Positions 9,101-17,839 of a DNA stretch of 47,340 bases are shown here, in pieces. The translations under genes were made by a program, and so were the position numbers. Where the stretch lies: NCBI GenBank assembly GCA_016744395.1, contig JADGEK010000019.1:15224-62563 (forward strand), given 5' to 3'. Source of the DNA: Gammaproteobacteria bacterium. GTDB lineage: Bacteria > Pseudomonadota > Gammaproteobacteria > GRL18. Position 1 is the first letter of the stretch. Each line of letters opens with the position of its first letter. The notes beneath the pieces were generated by a model. It searched no databases. It saw nothing but the letters and a program-made list of their open reading frames with translations, and was not told the origin of the DNA.

Positions 9101-12100
9101 CTCTATATCTGCTGACGGCTCCACGCAGATCGAAAACTCTATATCCGCTGAAGGCTCTATATCAGAAGGTGACTTATCAGTTGAAGATGACGATGAGGGA
9201 ATTGACCCTGTATTATTGGAAATCTTTACTAATGAAGCTCTAAGTCATATTAACAATATTGAACAGTGTATTGAACAATGTCACTTACTTGATGATGTGT
9301 GTCCACCTGATGATTTGTTAATTAGAAGTTTGCATACACTGCGTGGTAGCGCCCACATGGCAGATATTCATGCCATAGGAAATGTCAGTGAGCAAATGGA
9401 AAAAACGGTTAAAGTCATTGCTAAAAAAGGGCAAAAACTGGATCTGGAACTGATCCATATGCTCGAAGAACTCTGCCAGTTTAGTTCATCAGTGTTAGAC
9501 AAACTGAATGGATCTGTTGCAATTCCTGATGATAATCTGGAACTGAAAAATAAAATTATTGAAAAGTATGAACAGGTTTTACTTCTTGAAAATCTATTAG
9601 ATGCCATTGAAGTAAGCGAAGAAATTGATATCAGCGAAGAGCGCTTAGAAGCTGAACAAGATGAAATAGAATTAATAGAAGTGCAAGAGTCTATTGATGA
9701 AACGGGGCAGGTTGAAAAATTTGATGTTGTAGAAAAAATTGACTTGGCTGATACTTCTGATGAGTACCATATCAATGAAGCTGCTCCTGCGGATGAGGAA
9801 ATCACTGTTTCTGATGAGACGCCCAATATTGATGCAGAGCAGAGCCCCGAAATTGATGACTCACCATCAGAAGAATATGATGATGAGTTGCTTGAAATTT
9901 TTGTTGAAGAGGGTGAAGAATTATTAGAGTCCAGTGAACAAGCTCTACATAAGCTAAAAGATGATAATAATGATGCGCAAGCCTTAAATCGCTTACTCAG
10001 AGATATGCACACTTTGAAAGGCGGAGCACGCATGGCGGGTGTGACAGCGATTGGCGACTTGACTCATAGCTTTGAAAGTAAACTCGATCAGTTTACTCAA
10101 GGTGAAATGAGTTTCTCTAGCCATCATATTGAACTTCTTTTGCAGGTACATGATGTGCTGTCCGTGATGGTTGAGAAGTTAAAAAATGGACAAAAAATAG
10201 AAACCAATTCTGAAATTATTGAGCAGCTCGATAGTATTAGTGAAGAAGAGCCCATTGAACCAGAAGTGGTAGAAAATAGTGTAGCTGTTGAAACAAATAA
10301 TGAAATTGAGCTAGAAGAACTTGAAGAAGAAAAGGAATCTTTGACTGACGAGCGGAGTATTCAATTAGAGGATGAAGTTCATCCCGTTGAAGCTAATGCT
10401 GCAAGTGAAGATGAGGCTTTTTCAGCTAATAACGAAGCCGCTACAGAAACCACAATTACATTGGATGACTCAGCTGAAATTTATGATGATGACCTAATGG
10501 AAATCTTCCTTGAAGAAGCCCATGAACTGATGGAGTCCAGTGACTCGGCACTCTCTCAATTAAAGCAAGAGCCAAATAATTCAGAACAGTTAAATCAACT
10601 TTTAAGAGATCTACACACCATCAAAGGTGGTGCTAGAATGGCGGGGATTACACCCATTGGTGATTTAACCCATAGCCTTGAAACTCAACTGGAACGGATC
10701 ACCGATCAAAACCAAACGCCAAGCATGGAATTTTTTGAGTTACTGCATCAAGCTCATGATACTCTCAATGATATGCTGGATGATTTAAAAACTGGCAAAC
10801 CTGTGCGTTCAGCTGAAGCGCTTATTAATCAGGCCGAAGTGATTAAACAAGGTGAATCTTCTACTGAAAGTGAAGCACAAGAAATTGAAGAAGATTTTGC
10901 GCCTAAGCAGCCTACCACTGAAGAAATTGTTGCTGATGAAGATGCTCAAGACAGTGGAAAAGAAGTAGAAGAGCAAACTGCTGTAGAGGATGAGTCAGAG
11001 CAAGTAGAAATTTCTAAGCAAGATGATCATATTCATGAACTTGGTGAAAGTTCTCAACTTGAAGAATTGCTTGAAAATGAAACTCAGGATAGCTCAGACA
11101 CATTTGAAACAGAAATTGTTGATCAAACAGAACCTTCAAATAATACGATTTATGGTACAGAGCCGCAAGAAATAGTACCAGAGAAAGTGGGTGTTGCTAA
11201 AACAGCAGCTCTCAATAAAACAGAGCGGGTCAGAGTCAGTGCTGATATCTTAGATGAGCTTGTTAATTATGCAGGTGAAGTCAGTATTTATCGCTCTCGC
11301 CTGAACCAGGGGAGTAATGAATTTCAATCATCACTTGATGAAATGAATACTACCATTATTCGTCTGAGAGAGCAGTTGCGACGTTTTGAAATGGAAACAG
11401 AGGCGCAAATACAATCCCGAAGAGATCAGGCTGAATCTTTAGGTTTTACCCAATATGAAGATTTTGACCCCTTAGAGTTTGATCGTTTTTCAAATATGCA
11501 GCAAATTACTCGAGCAATGGCTGAAACCGTAGTGGATTTGGATAGTATTGAAAGTACGATGAAGAATCTTAATAGTGAATCAGAAACGCTTTTAATTCAG
11601 CAGGGCCGAGTAAATACTGATTTACAAGAAGGCTTGATGCGAACTCGCATGGTTCCATTTAAAAGTCAACTGACTCGATTGCGCAGAATCATTCGACAAA
11701 CCTCCAAAGAATTAAAAAAACAGGTGAACTTTGAGCTTCATGGAGGTGATCAGGAAATTGATCGCCGCGTATTAGAGAAAATGATGGCACCTTTGGAGCA
11801 TATGCTGAGAAATGCGGTTGCTCACGGCATTGAAACTCCAGAAGAACGAGAAAAAGCAGGCAAGAAAGCTGCTGGCAACATTAAGCTCATTATTGGGCGA
11901 GATGGCTCTGAGATTGAAATTAAAGTTATTGATGATGGTGCTGGTGTTAATATTGACGCAGTGCGCAAAAAAGCAATTGACCACGGATTGATGGTTAAAA
12001 ATGCAGACCTGAGTGAACAGGATATTATGCAATTTATTTTGGAGTCAGGATTCACGACAGCAACTGAAGTCAGTCAAATTGCAGGCCGTGGTGTTGGTAT

Positions 12101-13040
12101 GGATGTTGTGAATGCTGAAATTAAGCAACTCAACGGTACACTTGAAATTAATTCAAATGAAGGTAAAGGGGCTGTTTTTAAAGTTTTGATGCCTTTAACG
12201 ATGTCAGTCAGTCGTGCTTTGATGGTTGAAGTAGGAGAAGAAATTTTCGCTATTCCTCTGGTGGGTATTGAAAATATTATTCGAGAATCAAATGATGTGC
12301 TTGAACGATTGACAGCGACGAATGATACCTACTATCAGTGGCATGATGAAAAGTATCAATTTATGCACCTGGGAACGGCACTTGGTATTAACAGTCCTAT
12401 TCTACCAGGAGAAAAAAATAAGGCCCCTATCTTATTGGCACGCTCAGGTGAGCATCGAGTGGCCCTCTTTGTTGATGGGCTGATGGGCAGTCGAGAAATT
12501 GTTGTTAAATCAGTTGGGCCACAATTAAGTACAGTAAAAGGTGTGACTGGAGCCACTATTCTGGGGGATGGAAAAATATCATTGATTCTTGATCTGGGTG
12601 TTCTTGCTCGTGAAGGCGCGATGATGAAATCTGCTTCTGAACAAGACGACACAATAGAAGTGGTACAAGGTGTCATACCAACGGTTATGGTGGTTGATGA
12701 CTCAATTACAGTAAGAAAAGTAACTCAGCGTTTATTACACCGCTATGACTACCAGGTTATAACTGCTAAAGATGGTGTTGATGCGATTGCGACTCTGCAC
12801 GAAACAATTCCTGATGTGATGCTGCTTGATGTTGAGATGCCACGTATGGATGGCTTTGAATTGGCAACACACATGCGAGATGATGATAAATTTAAGAATA
12901 TTCCAATTATTATGATCACCTCAAGAACAGGCGATAAGCACAGAGAGAGAGCACTGAAAATTGGCGTTAATGAATATATGGGCAAGCCCTATCAGGAACA
13001 TGATTTAATCAGTAACATTAGAAAGTTGACTGAAATCTAG
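6189..13040 (+). CDS. chpA: multi-Hpt hybrid chemotaxis kinase ChpA (PilL)
   Basis: Central CheA-type kinase of the Pil-Chp system, 2283 residues, cytoplasmic. An N-terminal Hpt-like region has TYLHQVAGSLNML with H49, and a degenerate second one lies near H506 (QVHSSLLSIAGVL). Four canonical Hpt domains have phospho-histidines H861 (SFHTLKGSGR), H1049 (SLHTLRGSAH), H1274 (DMHTLKGGAR) and H1476 (DLHTIKGGAR), joined by very acidic Ser/Glu-rich linkers. Then come the dimerisation helix pair from about 1680 (VRVSADILDELVNYAGEVS), the ATPase with N box LRNAVAHGIE near 1873, DDGAGVN and GRGVGMDVV, a CheW domain about 2000-2140, and a receiver from about 2164 with D2214 (LLDVEMPRMDG). GGAG precedes the ATG. 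Serial Hpt domains allow phosphotransfer to PilG/PilH and the fused receiver. Confidence 0.95.
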   Translation: MATNFEHGGLKWVIDEIYETLKQARVHFESFVEDEEDNSQLQFCTTYLHQVAGSLNMLELGGATLLAEEMEFLSQAIYDDNIARREDSFEVLMRALIQLPDYLERLERGARDLPMVLLPLLNDLRATRGEKLLTEGAVFSVNITLENITPEPDNGIEPGQLAKKIRHHYHLGLLGWYRDSESIASLNKVKKVVFKLKESVKTPTFYQLFSLMEAFIEGLMDRCIDSSASTKLLLGQADRYIKQLIDSGELTDSYSANDEQELQSLKKNLLFYIAHSSSSNSTENSAINSIKSFYNLAEIIPDEDEIEDARASMGGANADLMETVTGVILGDLSNVKEQLDVFVRNVSELAEGDDSPLAEGTEHRESLDVIIATMTQISDTLAMLGQNAPRGILQEKIEQLKSMLDSGELLERNQLMEIASALLYVESAVAEMGKGGLFNASDEDEEIDLSKIDMTDQEKNELRLNLVDETKIELSKAKDGIVSLIDTFANNVQNPEQNEHSIDQVHSSLLSIAGVLDILEKEKGAQIVKECAAFISEQMVSDNELASGDEQQYLADTITALDYYLDAIAENQKDLSIIESVAQTSVDQLLGRETDEISYESELSETLAIWMQDVSISAARDNLLKTVISVAEQVKLLQNDKAEEIAHQMKSMISLVGDNQDSLSDDISSTLRWATETINRIICNATELKGSEPAGSEKKTLEESDAINESEMPQKVQDDISEKSATSSEDNDSLDETASAEIDSLAEGSSTEIPLSLDLAEPIDLIDEVHLDKQVPSDTPETSLVEESIEAASADLTIDDPAKEYPDIKKLETSDDVDPEIMEIFIEEAQEEIEKISNLYPQWKSTQDSNGALTEMRRSFHTLKGSGRLVGAYEMGEFSWAFENMINRMIDKTIVVDDLHFAIVESAIEILPEIINAFEQQRLSNVDSSRIAAYAHILSKGELFDIRLLSHDEDEGSISVSELDEILNVEDSISADGSTQIENSISAEGSISEGDLSVEDDDEGIDPVLLEIFTNEALSHINNIEQCIEQCHLLDDVCPPDDLLIRSLHTLRGSAHMADIHAIGNVSEQMEKTVKVIAKKGQKLDLELIHMLEELCQFSSSVLDKLNGSVAIPDDNLELKNKIIEKYEQVLLLENLLDAIEVSEEIDISEERLEAEQDEIELIEVQESIDETGQVEKFDVVEKIDLADTSDEYHINEAAPADEEITVSDETPNIDAEQSPEIDDSPSEEYDDELLEIFVEEGEELLESSEQALHKLKDDNNDAQALNRLLRDMHTLKGGARMAGVTAIGDLTHSFESKLDQFTQGEMSFSSHHIELLLQVHDVLSVMVEKLKNGQKIETNSEIIEQLDSISEEEPIEPEVVENSVAVETNNEIELEELEEEKESLTDERSIQLEDEVHPVEANAASEDEAFSANNEAATETTITLDDSAEIYDDDLMEIFLEEAHELMESSDSALSQLKQEPNNSEQLNQLLRDLHTIKGGARMAGITPIGDLTHSLETQLERITDQNQTPSMEFFELLHQAHDTLNDMLDDLKTGKPVRSAEALINQAEVIKQGESSTESEAQEIEEDFAPKQPTTEEIVADEDAQDSGKEVEEQTAVEDESEQVEISKQDDHIHELGESSQLEELLENETQDSSDTFETEIVDQTEPSNNTIYGTEPQEIVPEKVGVAKTAALNKTERVRVSADILDELVNYAGEVSIYRSRLNQGSNEFQSSLDEMNTTIIRLREQLRRFEMETEAQIQSRRDQAESLGFTQYEDFDPLEFDRFSNMQQITRAMAETVVDLDSIESTMKNLNSESETLLIQQGRVNTDLQEGLMRTRMVPFKSQLTRLRRIIRQTSKELKKQVNFELHGGDQEIDRRVLEKMMAPLEHMLRNAVAHGIETPEEREKAGKKAAGNIKLIIGRDGSEIEIKVIDDGAGVNIDAVRKKAIDHGLMVKNADLSEQDIMQFILESGFTTATEVSQIAGRGVGMDVVNAEIKQLNGTLEINSNEGKGAVFKVLMPLTMSVSRALMVEVGEEIFAIPLVGIENIIRESNDVLERLTATNDTYYQWHDEKYQFMHLGTALGINSPILPGEKNKAPILLARSGEHRVALFVDGLMGSREIVVKSVGPQLSTVKGVTGATILGDGKISLILDLGVLAREGAMMKSASEQDDTIEVVQGVIPTVMVVDDSITVRKVTQRLLHRYDYQVITAKDGVDAIATLHETIPDVMLLDVEMPRMDGFELATHMRDDDKFKNIPIIMITSRTGDKHRERALKIGVNEYMGKPYQEHDLISNIRKLTEI
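9096..9158. repeat. imperfect direct repeat in a chpA linker
   Basis: Two 27-base copies (9096-9122 and 9132-9158) match at 23 of 27 positions with a 36-base period. They code the related peptides EDSISADGS and ENSISAEGS, followed by a shorter echo SISEGDLS. The repeat lies in the acidic linker between the Hpt domains of H861 and H1049, where length can vary without harming fold. Confidence 0.8.
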
Positions 13041-13073
13041 AATGAAAATTCTAGAATGAAATGTAATATTTAG

Positions 13074-14435
13074 ATGCAAAAACTCACAGATATTGATCTT
13101 GTTATCGCCTCTGGTTCTGAAAAGATCCATAGGTGCTTGCAAGAAATGTTTATTCAACAAGGTGCCAATGTCGTGCTTTGTGGTTGTCTGGATCTTCAAT
13201 TTGTTGAACAACTTGAACATCATGTTAATGCTGATGTCATTCTTATCGACATGGATGACAGTTATGAAGAGGATGAGGATGCACTTGATTTGTTGTTGGA
13301 GAAAATTGATTTACCTATTCTATTTCATGATAATGACTTTGATGAGCTGAATGATCCTAAGGACGGTGAATGTTTTTCACTTCCCGCGATTGAAAAATTA
13401 GCGGCTAAATTGGCCGAGCTGGTTGAAAATGAAGGGCCAAAACAGAAAGATGAGCCTGAAGCTCCTATTTTAAAAACTAATGACATCTCAGATGATGAAA
13501 AATTTATTTCAGCTGGCATCGAATCATTAAGCGACATCAATTCATTATTAGAAGAAGAAATTTCAGGAAAGATAAAGCCAGCAGTTAATCTTAGCCCAAT
13601 AGGTGATGCAAAACCCCTGGCAGTGCCATTAGTTGATGTAGAGGCACTAGCAGGTGTAGAGCCATCAGCATCAGCGGGCATAGAGCCATCAGCGGACTCA
13701 AAATCTTCAGAAGGATTCGATCATACTGAAAGTCTTACTCCTGAGATTCAGAGTAAAGACGATGCGACTGAATTGGTGGATAATGTTCAGTTTTTATCAG
13801 AAAAGACGCTAAAAATTGATGAGTTTTCAGCGAATGAAAATACTGAAGAATTAGTCAATGTCTGGGTACTTGGTGCTTCAATTGGAGGCCCTGAAGCGGT
13901 TAAGCGCTTTTTAGCAAGAATACCTGCAGAGCTTCCTGTTGCATTTGTTTTGGCTCAGCACCTTGGTGATGGTTTTGTATCATTGTTAGCCAATCAACTT
14001 GATAGAGTCAGCGCGTTTAGTGTTAAGGAAGCTGTCTCTGGTGACGCTCTAAAGCATGGAGAAGTGGTTGTTGTGCCCGTGGATAATCGTATGAGCCTTG
14101 ACAGCGATGGTAAAATCAGTTTTGTGGATGAAGACTGGAAAGGGCACTATAAACCATCAATTGACTGTGTTATCGATGACGTGACCAATAGCTTTGAAAA
14201 ACGTTCGGGCATTATAATTTTTAGCGGTATGGGTGCGGATGGAGTATTAGCGTGCCAACAGTTTTCAGAAAAGTACAATGGTTCTGTTTGGGCCCAAAGT
14301 AGTGACACTTGTGTGATCAGTAGTATGCCAGATTCAGTTCGTAAGGCAAACTTGGTGAGTTATTCAGGCTCACCTGAGGCTTTGGCTCTTAAAATAGCGG
14401 TGCAATATATGGGCAAAGAGTCCTACATTCTATAG
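13074..14435 (+). CDS. chpB: CheB-type methylesterase ChpB with degenerate receiver
   Basis: Protein-glutamate methylesterase expected to demethylate PilJ. The C-terminal half (about 262-453) holds the CheB catalytic triad: S269 in LGASIGGPE, H296 in LAQHLGDG and D389 in GMGADG. The N-terminal 90 residues look like a receiver fold with D59 in VILIDMDDS, but the acidic pair normally near residues 8-13 is missing (LVIASGSE), so phosphorylation is doubtful. Between them is a linker of about 150 residues, Pro/Ala/Ser/Glu-rich, with an AGVEPSAS/AGIEPSAD duplication. Total length of 453 is longer than typical CheB (about 350). The ATG at 13074 has no strong ribosome site, suggesting coupling to chpA, which ends 33 bases upstream. 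Confidence 0.93.
   Translation: MQKLTDIDLVIASGSEKIHRCLQEMFIQQGANVVLCGCLDLQFVEQLEHHVNADVILIDMDDSYEEDEDALDLLLEKIDLPILFHDNDFDELNDPKDGECFSLPAIEKLAAKLAELVENEGPKQKDEPEAPILKTNDISDDEKFISAGIESLSDINSLLEEEISGKIKPAVNLSPIGDAKPLAVPLVDVEALAGVEPSASAGIEPSADSKSSEGFDHTESLTPEIQSKDDATELVDNVQFLSEKTLKIDEFSANENTEELVNVWVLGASIGGPEAVKRFLARIPAELPVAFVLAQHLGDGFVSLLANQLDRVSAFSVKEAVSGDALKHGEVVVVPVDNRMSLDSDGKISFVDEDWKGHYKPSIDCVIDDVTNSFEKRSGIIIFSGMGADGVLACQQFSEKYNGSVWAQSSDTCVISSMPDSVRKANLVSYSGSPEALALKIAVQYMGKESYIL
13650..13694. repeat. 24-bp-period direct repeat in chpB linker
   Basis: Copies at 13650-13670 and 13674-13694 share gtagagccatcagc-type sequence with few changes and code AGVEPSA and AGIEPSA. A weaker relative (VDVEAL) precedes them. 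The repeat is in frame and confined to the interdomain linker. Confidence 0.75.
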
Positions 14436-14498
14436 AACTTTAGAAGCCTTTAATTTCGTTTAGAAAATATTAAAATTGATAAATAAAGTGGATCGATA

Positions 14499-15005
14499 AT
14501 GAACCAGAAGAGCAATATCATTCAAGGTGTAGAAGCAAAAAAAACAAGAAACATTGCGAGTCAGGATGATAGAGTACGTTGTCTTACTTTAAATTTCTTT
14601 AGTTATAAAATGCTTATTCCCAATGCCTCTGTTGCAGAAGTGACTGAATTAAATAATATCCAACCGCTATTAGGGGCGCCAGAGTGGTTTGGTGGATTAA
14701 TGAAATGGCGCGAGCAAGATATACCCGTTATTGTTTTTGAAAAAATAATGAACATTGAAGCATCCAAGCCCCAAAAGTATCGTCGGGTGTTGATCCTTAA
14801 CACGCCAAACAATAAAGGTTGTTCTCCTTTTATTGCACTAGGCTGTCAGTCCATTCCGAGTTTGACGATGATTGATGAAGCGCGTTTGGCGATTGGAAGT
14901 AAGAAAAGTGAACAGGCAACTCACATTAAATTAGATGGTGAAGACTACATAATTCCCAAAATTACTTTCCTGGAAGATAAAGTCAGCGAGGTAATGGCTC
15001 GCTAG
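14499..15005 (+). CDS. chpC: second CheW-like adaptor ChpC
   Basis: CheW-type accessory adaptor of the Pil-Chp system; in Pseudomonas ChpC links additional input receptors to ChpA. The 168 residues have a disordered start (MNQKSNIIQGVEAKKTRNI) and then a CheW fold with KMLIPNASVAEVTEL, PEWFGGLMKWREQDIPVIVFE and RRVLILNTPNNKG. The conserved W-F-G-G-x-x-x-W-R-x-x-x-x-P-V pattern matches ChpC better than PilI. It is the last gene of the operon. A 15-bp tandem repeat lies between it and the convergent rsmE. Confidence 0.88.
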   Translation: MNQKSNIIQGVEAKKTRNIASQDDRVRCLTLNFFSYKMLIPNASVAEVTELNNIQPLLGAPEWFGGLMKWREQDIPVIVFEKIMNIEASKPQKYRRVLILNTPNNKGCSPFIALGCQSIPSLTMIDEARLAIGSKKSEQATHIKLDGEDYIIPKITFLEDKVSEVMAR

Positions 15006-15046
15006 GCGGAGAATTTTGTCATTACGGTTTGATTCCATGCTTATTT

Positions 15047-15106
15047 AGCTTATATTTACTAAGCTTATATTTACTAAGCTTTTGTTTACTAACCTGTTGT
15101 TTGCTA
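15047..15106. repeat. four 15-bp tandem units at the chpC/rsmE junction
   Basis: Four consecutive 15-base units: 15047-15061 and 15062-15076 are identical (agcttatatttacta), 15077-15091 differs at three positions, and 15092-15106 is more diverged. The last unit ends exactly on the rsmE stop codon (complement of cta at 15104-15106). The array fills most of the convergent gap after chpC. Confidence 0.92.
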
Positions 15107-15871
15107 ACTTAGGTCACCCCATAAAAATTGCAGGACACTTAAGACTGCCAGTCCTGCAGTTTCTGTACGTAAAATCCTTTTTCCCAAGCTGAGTTTTTGA
15201 TACCCATGATGGCCTGCCCATTCAATTTCATCCTCATTGAGCCCGCCTTCTGGTCCAATAATAATATTAACACTGGCAGGTATTTCTTTATCAAGCTCAG
15301 ATAGACTTGAGCTCGCATCAGGTGACAGTAATAAATTAATTTTTGCACTGAAGGGTTCAATTTGGTCAATGTGTAAGGGCTCATTGATTGTGACCAAAGT
15401 GGTGCGTCCTGATTGTTCGCAAGCACTGATAGCTATTCCCTGCCAATGTTGCATTTTTTTCCCCAGTCGCTTGGCATTGAACTTACCAGAGTTTGATCGT
15501 TGAGTGAGCAGCGGTGTGATCTGTGTGACTCCAAGCTCAATTGCTTTTTGGATGGTGAAATCCATTCTTTCGCTGCGTGAGATACCTTGAAATAAATGCA
15601 TATTTAAGGAAGATTCAGTATTTTTTACGACAAAATTTTCAATGAAAACCGTGGCTTTACGTTTGCTTATTTCACTAAGAACTGCATTGAATTCACCAAT
15701 GTGTTGTTTTTGAGTTGATGTATCGGTGACTTGCTGGCCATTAAAAAGGATAATATTATTGCCTGTTTTTAATCGTAGTACATTGACTATGTAATTGATC
15801 AAATGGGGCGGCAAATCGATATATTTCCCTTGTGAAAGAGGCCCATCAATAAAAAAACGAGAGACACGCAT
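15104..15871 (-). CDS. rsmE: 16S rRNA (uracil-1498-N3)-methyltransferase RsmE
   Basis: SPOUT-family methyltransferase that methylates U1498 of 16S rRNA in the 30S subunit. The 255 residues show the N-terminal PUA-like domain (MRVSRFFIDGPLSQG, then HLINYIVNVLRLKTG) and the C-terminal knotted SAM-binding motifs IIIGPEGGLNEDE and LGKRILRTETAGLAVLS. Length is usual for the family. The start is the ATG at 15869-15871. It lies 100 bases downstream of the chemoreceptor gene on the same strand and converges with chpC. Confidence 0.96.
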   Translation of the reverse strand: MRVSRFFIDGPLSQGKYIDLPPHLINYIVNVLRLKTGNNIILFNGQQVTDTSTQKQHIGEFNAVLSEISKRKATVFIENFVVKNTESSLNMHLFQGISRSERMDFTIQKAIELGVTQITPLLTQRSNSGKFNAKRLGKKMQHWQGIAISACEQSGRTTLVTINEPLHIDQIEPFSAKINLLLSPDASSSLSELDKEIPASVNIIIGPEGGLNEDEIEWAGHHGYQKLSLGKRILRTETAGLAVLSVLQFLWGDLS

Positions 15872-15971
15872 AATAAATAGTCACACAGATGAAGTTAATA
15901 AAAGTAAAAGATAAATTTTACCTGATAAGACGCTTCTTTTACAAAAAAATCAGCATTAATTATCGGCAATT

Positions 15972-17660
15972 TTATAATTTAAATGAGCTGATTAACTTCT
16001 GTAATTGCAATGCTAAAGAATCCAGGTTTTGTGCGTGCGTACGAGTATCATTACTGAATTGAGAATTTACCTGAGATTTTTGTGAAATTTGACTCACCTT
16101 ACTATTTAAACTTTCTGATGATTGCATTTGGTGTTGAGTGGCCACAGAAATTTGTTGATTGATCGTATTGATATCACCAATAGACTGTTTTATCTCTGAG
16201 AGGACAATGCATGATTCTTCGATTTGCTCCAGTGCGTCATCTGAGTGTTTGGCATTGGATTGCATGGAGTCATAAGCCCTTTTGCTGGCCGATTGTAAAC
16301 TTTCAATCATTTGCTGGATCTCATGAGTGGAATCTTGAGTTCGGGCAGCTAATGTTCTGACTTCATCCGCCACTACTGCAAAGCCACGACCTTGTTCGCC
16401 AGCACGAGCAGCTTCAATTGCAGCGTTTAAGGCAAGTAAATTGGTTTGCTCTGCAATACCCTGAATCACTTCTAAGACACCACCAATATTATTACTGTCT
16501 GTCTGTAGTTGATCAATGATTTTTGATGCGGAATTGACGTTGCTGGTGAGCTGATCAACAGAGCCAATGGTTGTAGAAATAGCCAGATTACCTCGATTGG
16601 TGGCCTCCTCTGATTTTTGAGTGGCCTGGTTTGCCTTTTCTGTTAAATTGAAGACTTCTTGAGACTGACTATTGAGCTCTTGAACATCAATAGTAGCCTG
16701 TTCAGAATCATGTTCTTGCTGTTCAATGGCTGTATTGGTTTGGGTCGTAATATCCAATAATTCACCCGATGTGCTGGATAAGCTATTGCTGGCATCTGAC
16801 ACTTGTTTCATTGTCCCTTGTATACTATCCACAAATTGATTGAAACTGTTGGCAAATTTGCTGATTTCATCGTTGCCTTTGTCATCTAAGCGTTGTGTTA
16901 AATCACCGTTGCCTTCAATAATATCAACCATTGCGGCATTGATGCTATTGAGTTTATTACCAATAAATGTTTTATAAGTAAAATAAATGGCAATAAAAAC
17001 CAGTATTAGTGCCATAAATCCAGCAAAAAAGGTGGTCATAATAATATCAGAAGTGTTGTTTTGCATACTTTCTATTGGAAGATCAACCTCAAGGACACCT
17101 CGAACATCTCCTATTTTCCAATCATTTTTAGGCGTATCAGCACGAGTATTATGACAAGCAACACAGACAGGACTGACCATGAAGTCTGCTATGGCAACAC
17201 GCATATAGCTTTTGCCATCAATTTTTTCTTCACGAGTAAAAGTGGATTCAGGGTTTTTGTTCAGTGCATTCCAGGCATCTTGCTCAAAGGGATCTAGAAC
17301 CCGATCTTTGCGATTGGGAAAAGGAAAAGCAGAATAGAGTTTAATTCGAGTACCAATGGGTGTTAGTTCATTACTCAAGTCGTGAATCATAGTTGCAGGT
17401 AATGGAATGGCTTTAGGGTTGTCTTTGTGGTTAATGGCCCCTTTTAAATCACTGCCTTTTATCACCGTGTTAATGATATTTTTAGTATAGTAAGCGCGTA
17501 TGAGTTTAAATTGTTTGACTGTAGTCTCAGCCATTAAAACCGATTCTGAGAGAGTGCTACTGCTAATTTTATTAGAAACAACCCATAATAAAACAAACAG
17601 GCTAAGCGCCATAATGACGGCAACAGGTATAAATAAACGTAAGAAAAGTGAACCTTTCAT
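15972..17660 (-). CDS. methyl-accepting chemoreceptor with periplasmic CxxCH (haem c-type) sensor domain
   Basis: Transmembrane chemoreceptor, 562 residues from the preferred start. A membrane helix at about 3-25 is followed by a periplasmic domain of the DUF3365/Tll0287-like kind containing C166-V-A-C169-H170 ([14 protein letters not shown]) just before [10 protein letters not shown]. That is a covalent haem c attachment motif, so redox, oxygen or NO sensing is a reasonable inference. A second membrane helix ([19 protein letters not shown]), HAMP ([17 protein letters not shown]) and an MCP signalling domain with [20 protein letters not shown] follow. The start is the ATG at 17660, six bases after AGAGGA; a frame extension to 17675 uses TTG and overlaps the ribosome site. 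It lies outside the pil-chp operon and probably signals to another array or to ChpA. Confidence 0.92.
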   Translation of the reverse strand: MKGSLFLRLFIPVAVIMALSLFVLLWVVSNKISSSTLSESVLMAETTVKQFKLIRAYYTKNIINTVIKGSDLKGAINHKDNPKAIPLPATMIHDLSNELTPIGTRIKLYSAFPFPNRKDRVLDPFEQDAWNALNKNPESTFTREEKIDGKSYMRVAIADFMVSPVCVACHNTRADTPKNDWKIGDVRGVLEVDLPIESMQNNTSDIIMTTFFAGFMALILVFIAIYFTYKTFIGNKLNSINAAMVDIIEGNGDLTQRLDDKGNDEISKFANSFNQFVDSIQGTMKQVSDASNSLSSTSGELLDITTQTNTAIEQQEHDSEQATIDVQELNSQSQEVFNLTEKANQATQKSEEATNRGNLAISTTIGSVDQLTSNVNSASKIIDQLQTDSNNIGGVLEVIQGIAEQTNLLALNAAIEAARAGEQGRGFAVVADEVRTLAARTQDSTHEIQQMIESLQSASKRAYDSMQSNAKHSDDALEQIEESCIVLSEIKQSIGDINTINQQISVATQHQMQSSESLNSKVSQISQKSQVNSQFSNDTRTHAQNLDSLALQLQKLISSFKL

Positions 17661-17772
17661 TACCATTCCTCTCAATATTAATTTATAAAGTTAATCCAAC
17701 ATTATATTAACTATAGTCGGTAACTATAAAAAAATCTTGAGTAAAAAAAGTCTTTTAGAGGCATTATATCTT

Positions 17773-17802
17773 CGCCTGGCTTATCTTCCTAAGCCATTGG
17801 CG
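17773..17802. terminator. strong hairpin downstream of ubiT
   Basis: Inverted repeat CGCC-TGGCTTA-TCTTCC-TAAGCCA-TT-GGCG on the plus strand: 11 paired bases with a two-base bulge. It lies between the end of ubiT and the chemoreceptor start, both on the minus strand, so it probably separates the two units. There is no T-run on the minus strand, so a Rho-independent mechanism is uncertain. Confidence 0.6.
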
Positions 17803-17839
17803 TTTTAAAAGCTGAAACTTGAATTGTGAATCGGGGCAT

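Noticed and set aside
9368-10033. 221-codon open frame on the minus strand inside chpA
   Set aside because: It is antisense to the acidic chpA linker; the Ser-rich product is the expected complement of Glu/Asp/Ser codons, and there is no ribosome site or known domain.
12356-12676. 106-codon minus-strand frame in the chpA CheW region
   Set aside because: Lies wholly within a strongly conserved coding domain on the other strand; Pro/Ser-rich product with no homology signal.
15047-15106. Possible CRISPR array
   Set aside because: The 15-base units are contiguous with no spacers, and no cas gene is present; it is a simple tandem repeat.
17712-17728. TATAGT-CGGTA-ACTATA upstream of the haem-type chemoreceptor
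   Set aside because: Short arms in AT-rich DNA; could be an operator but also reads as a direct repeat of AACTATA, so the signal is ambiguous.
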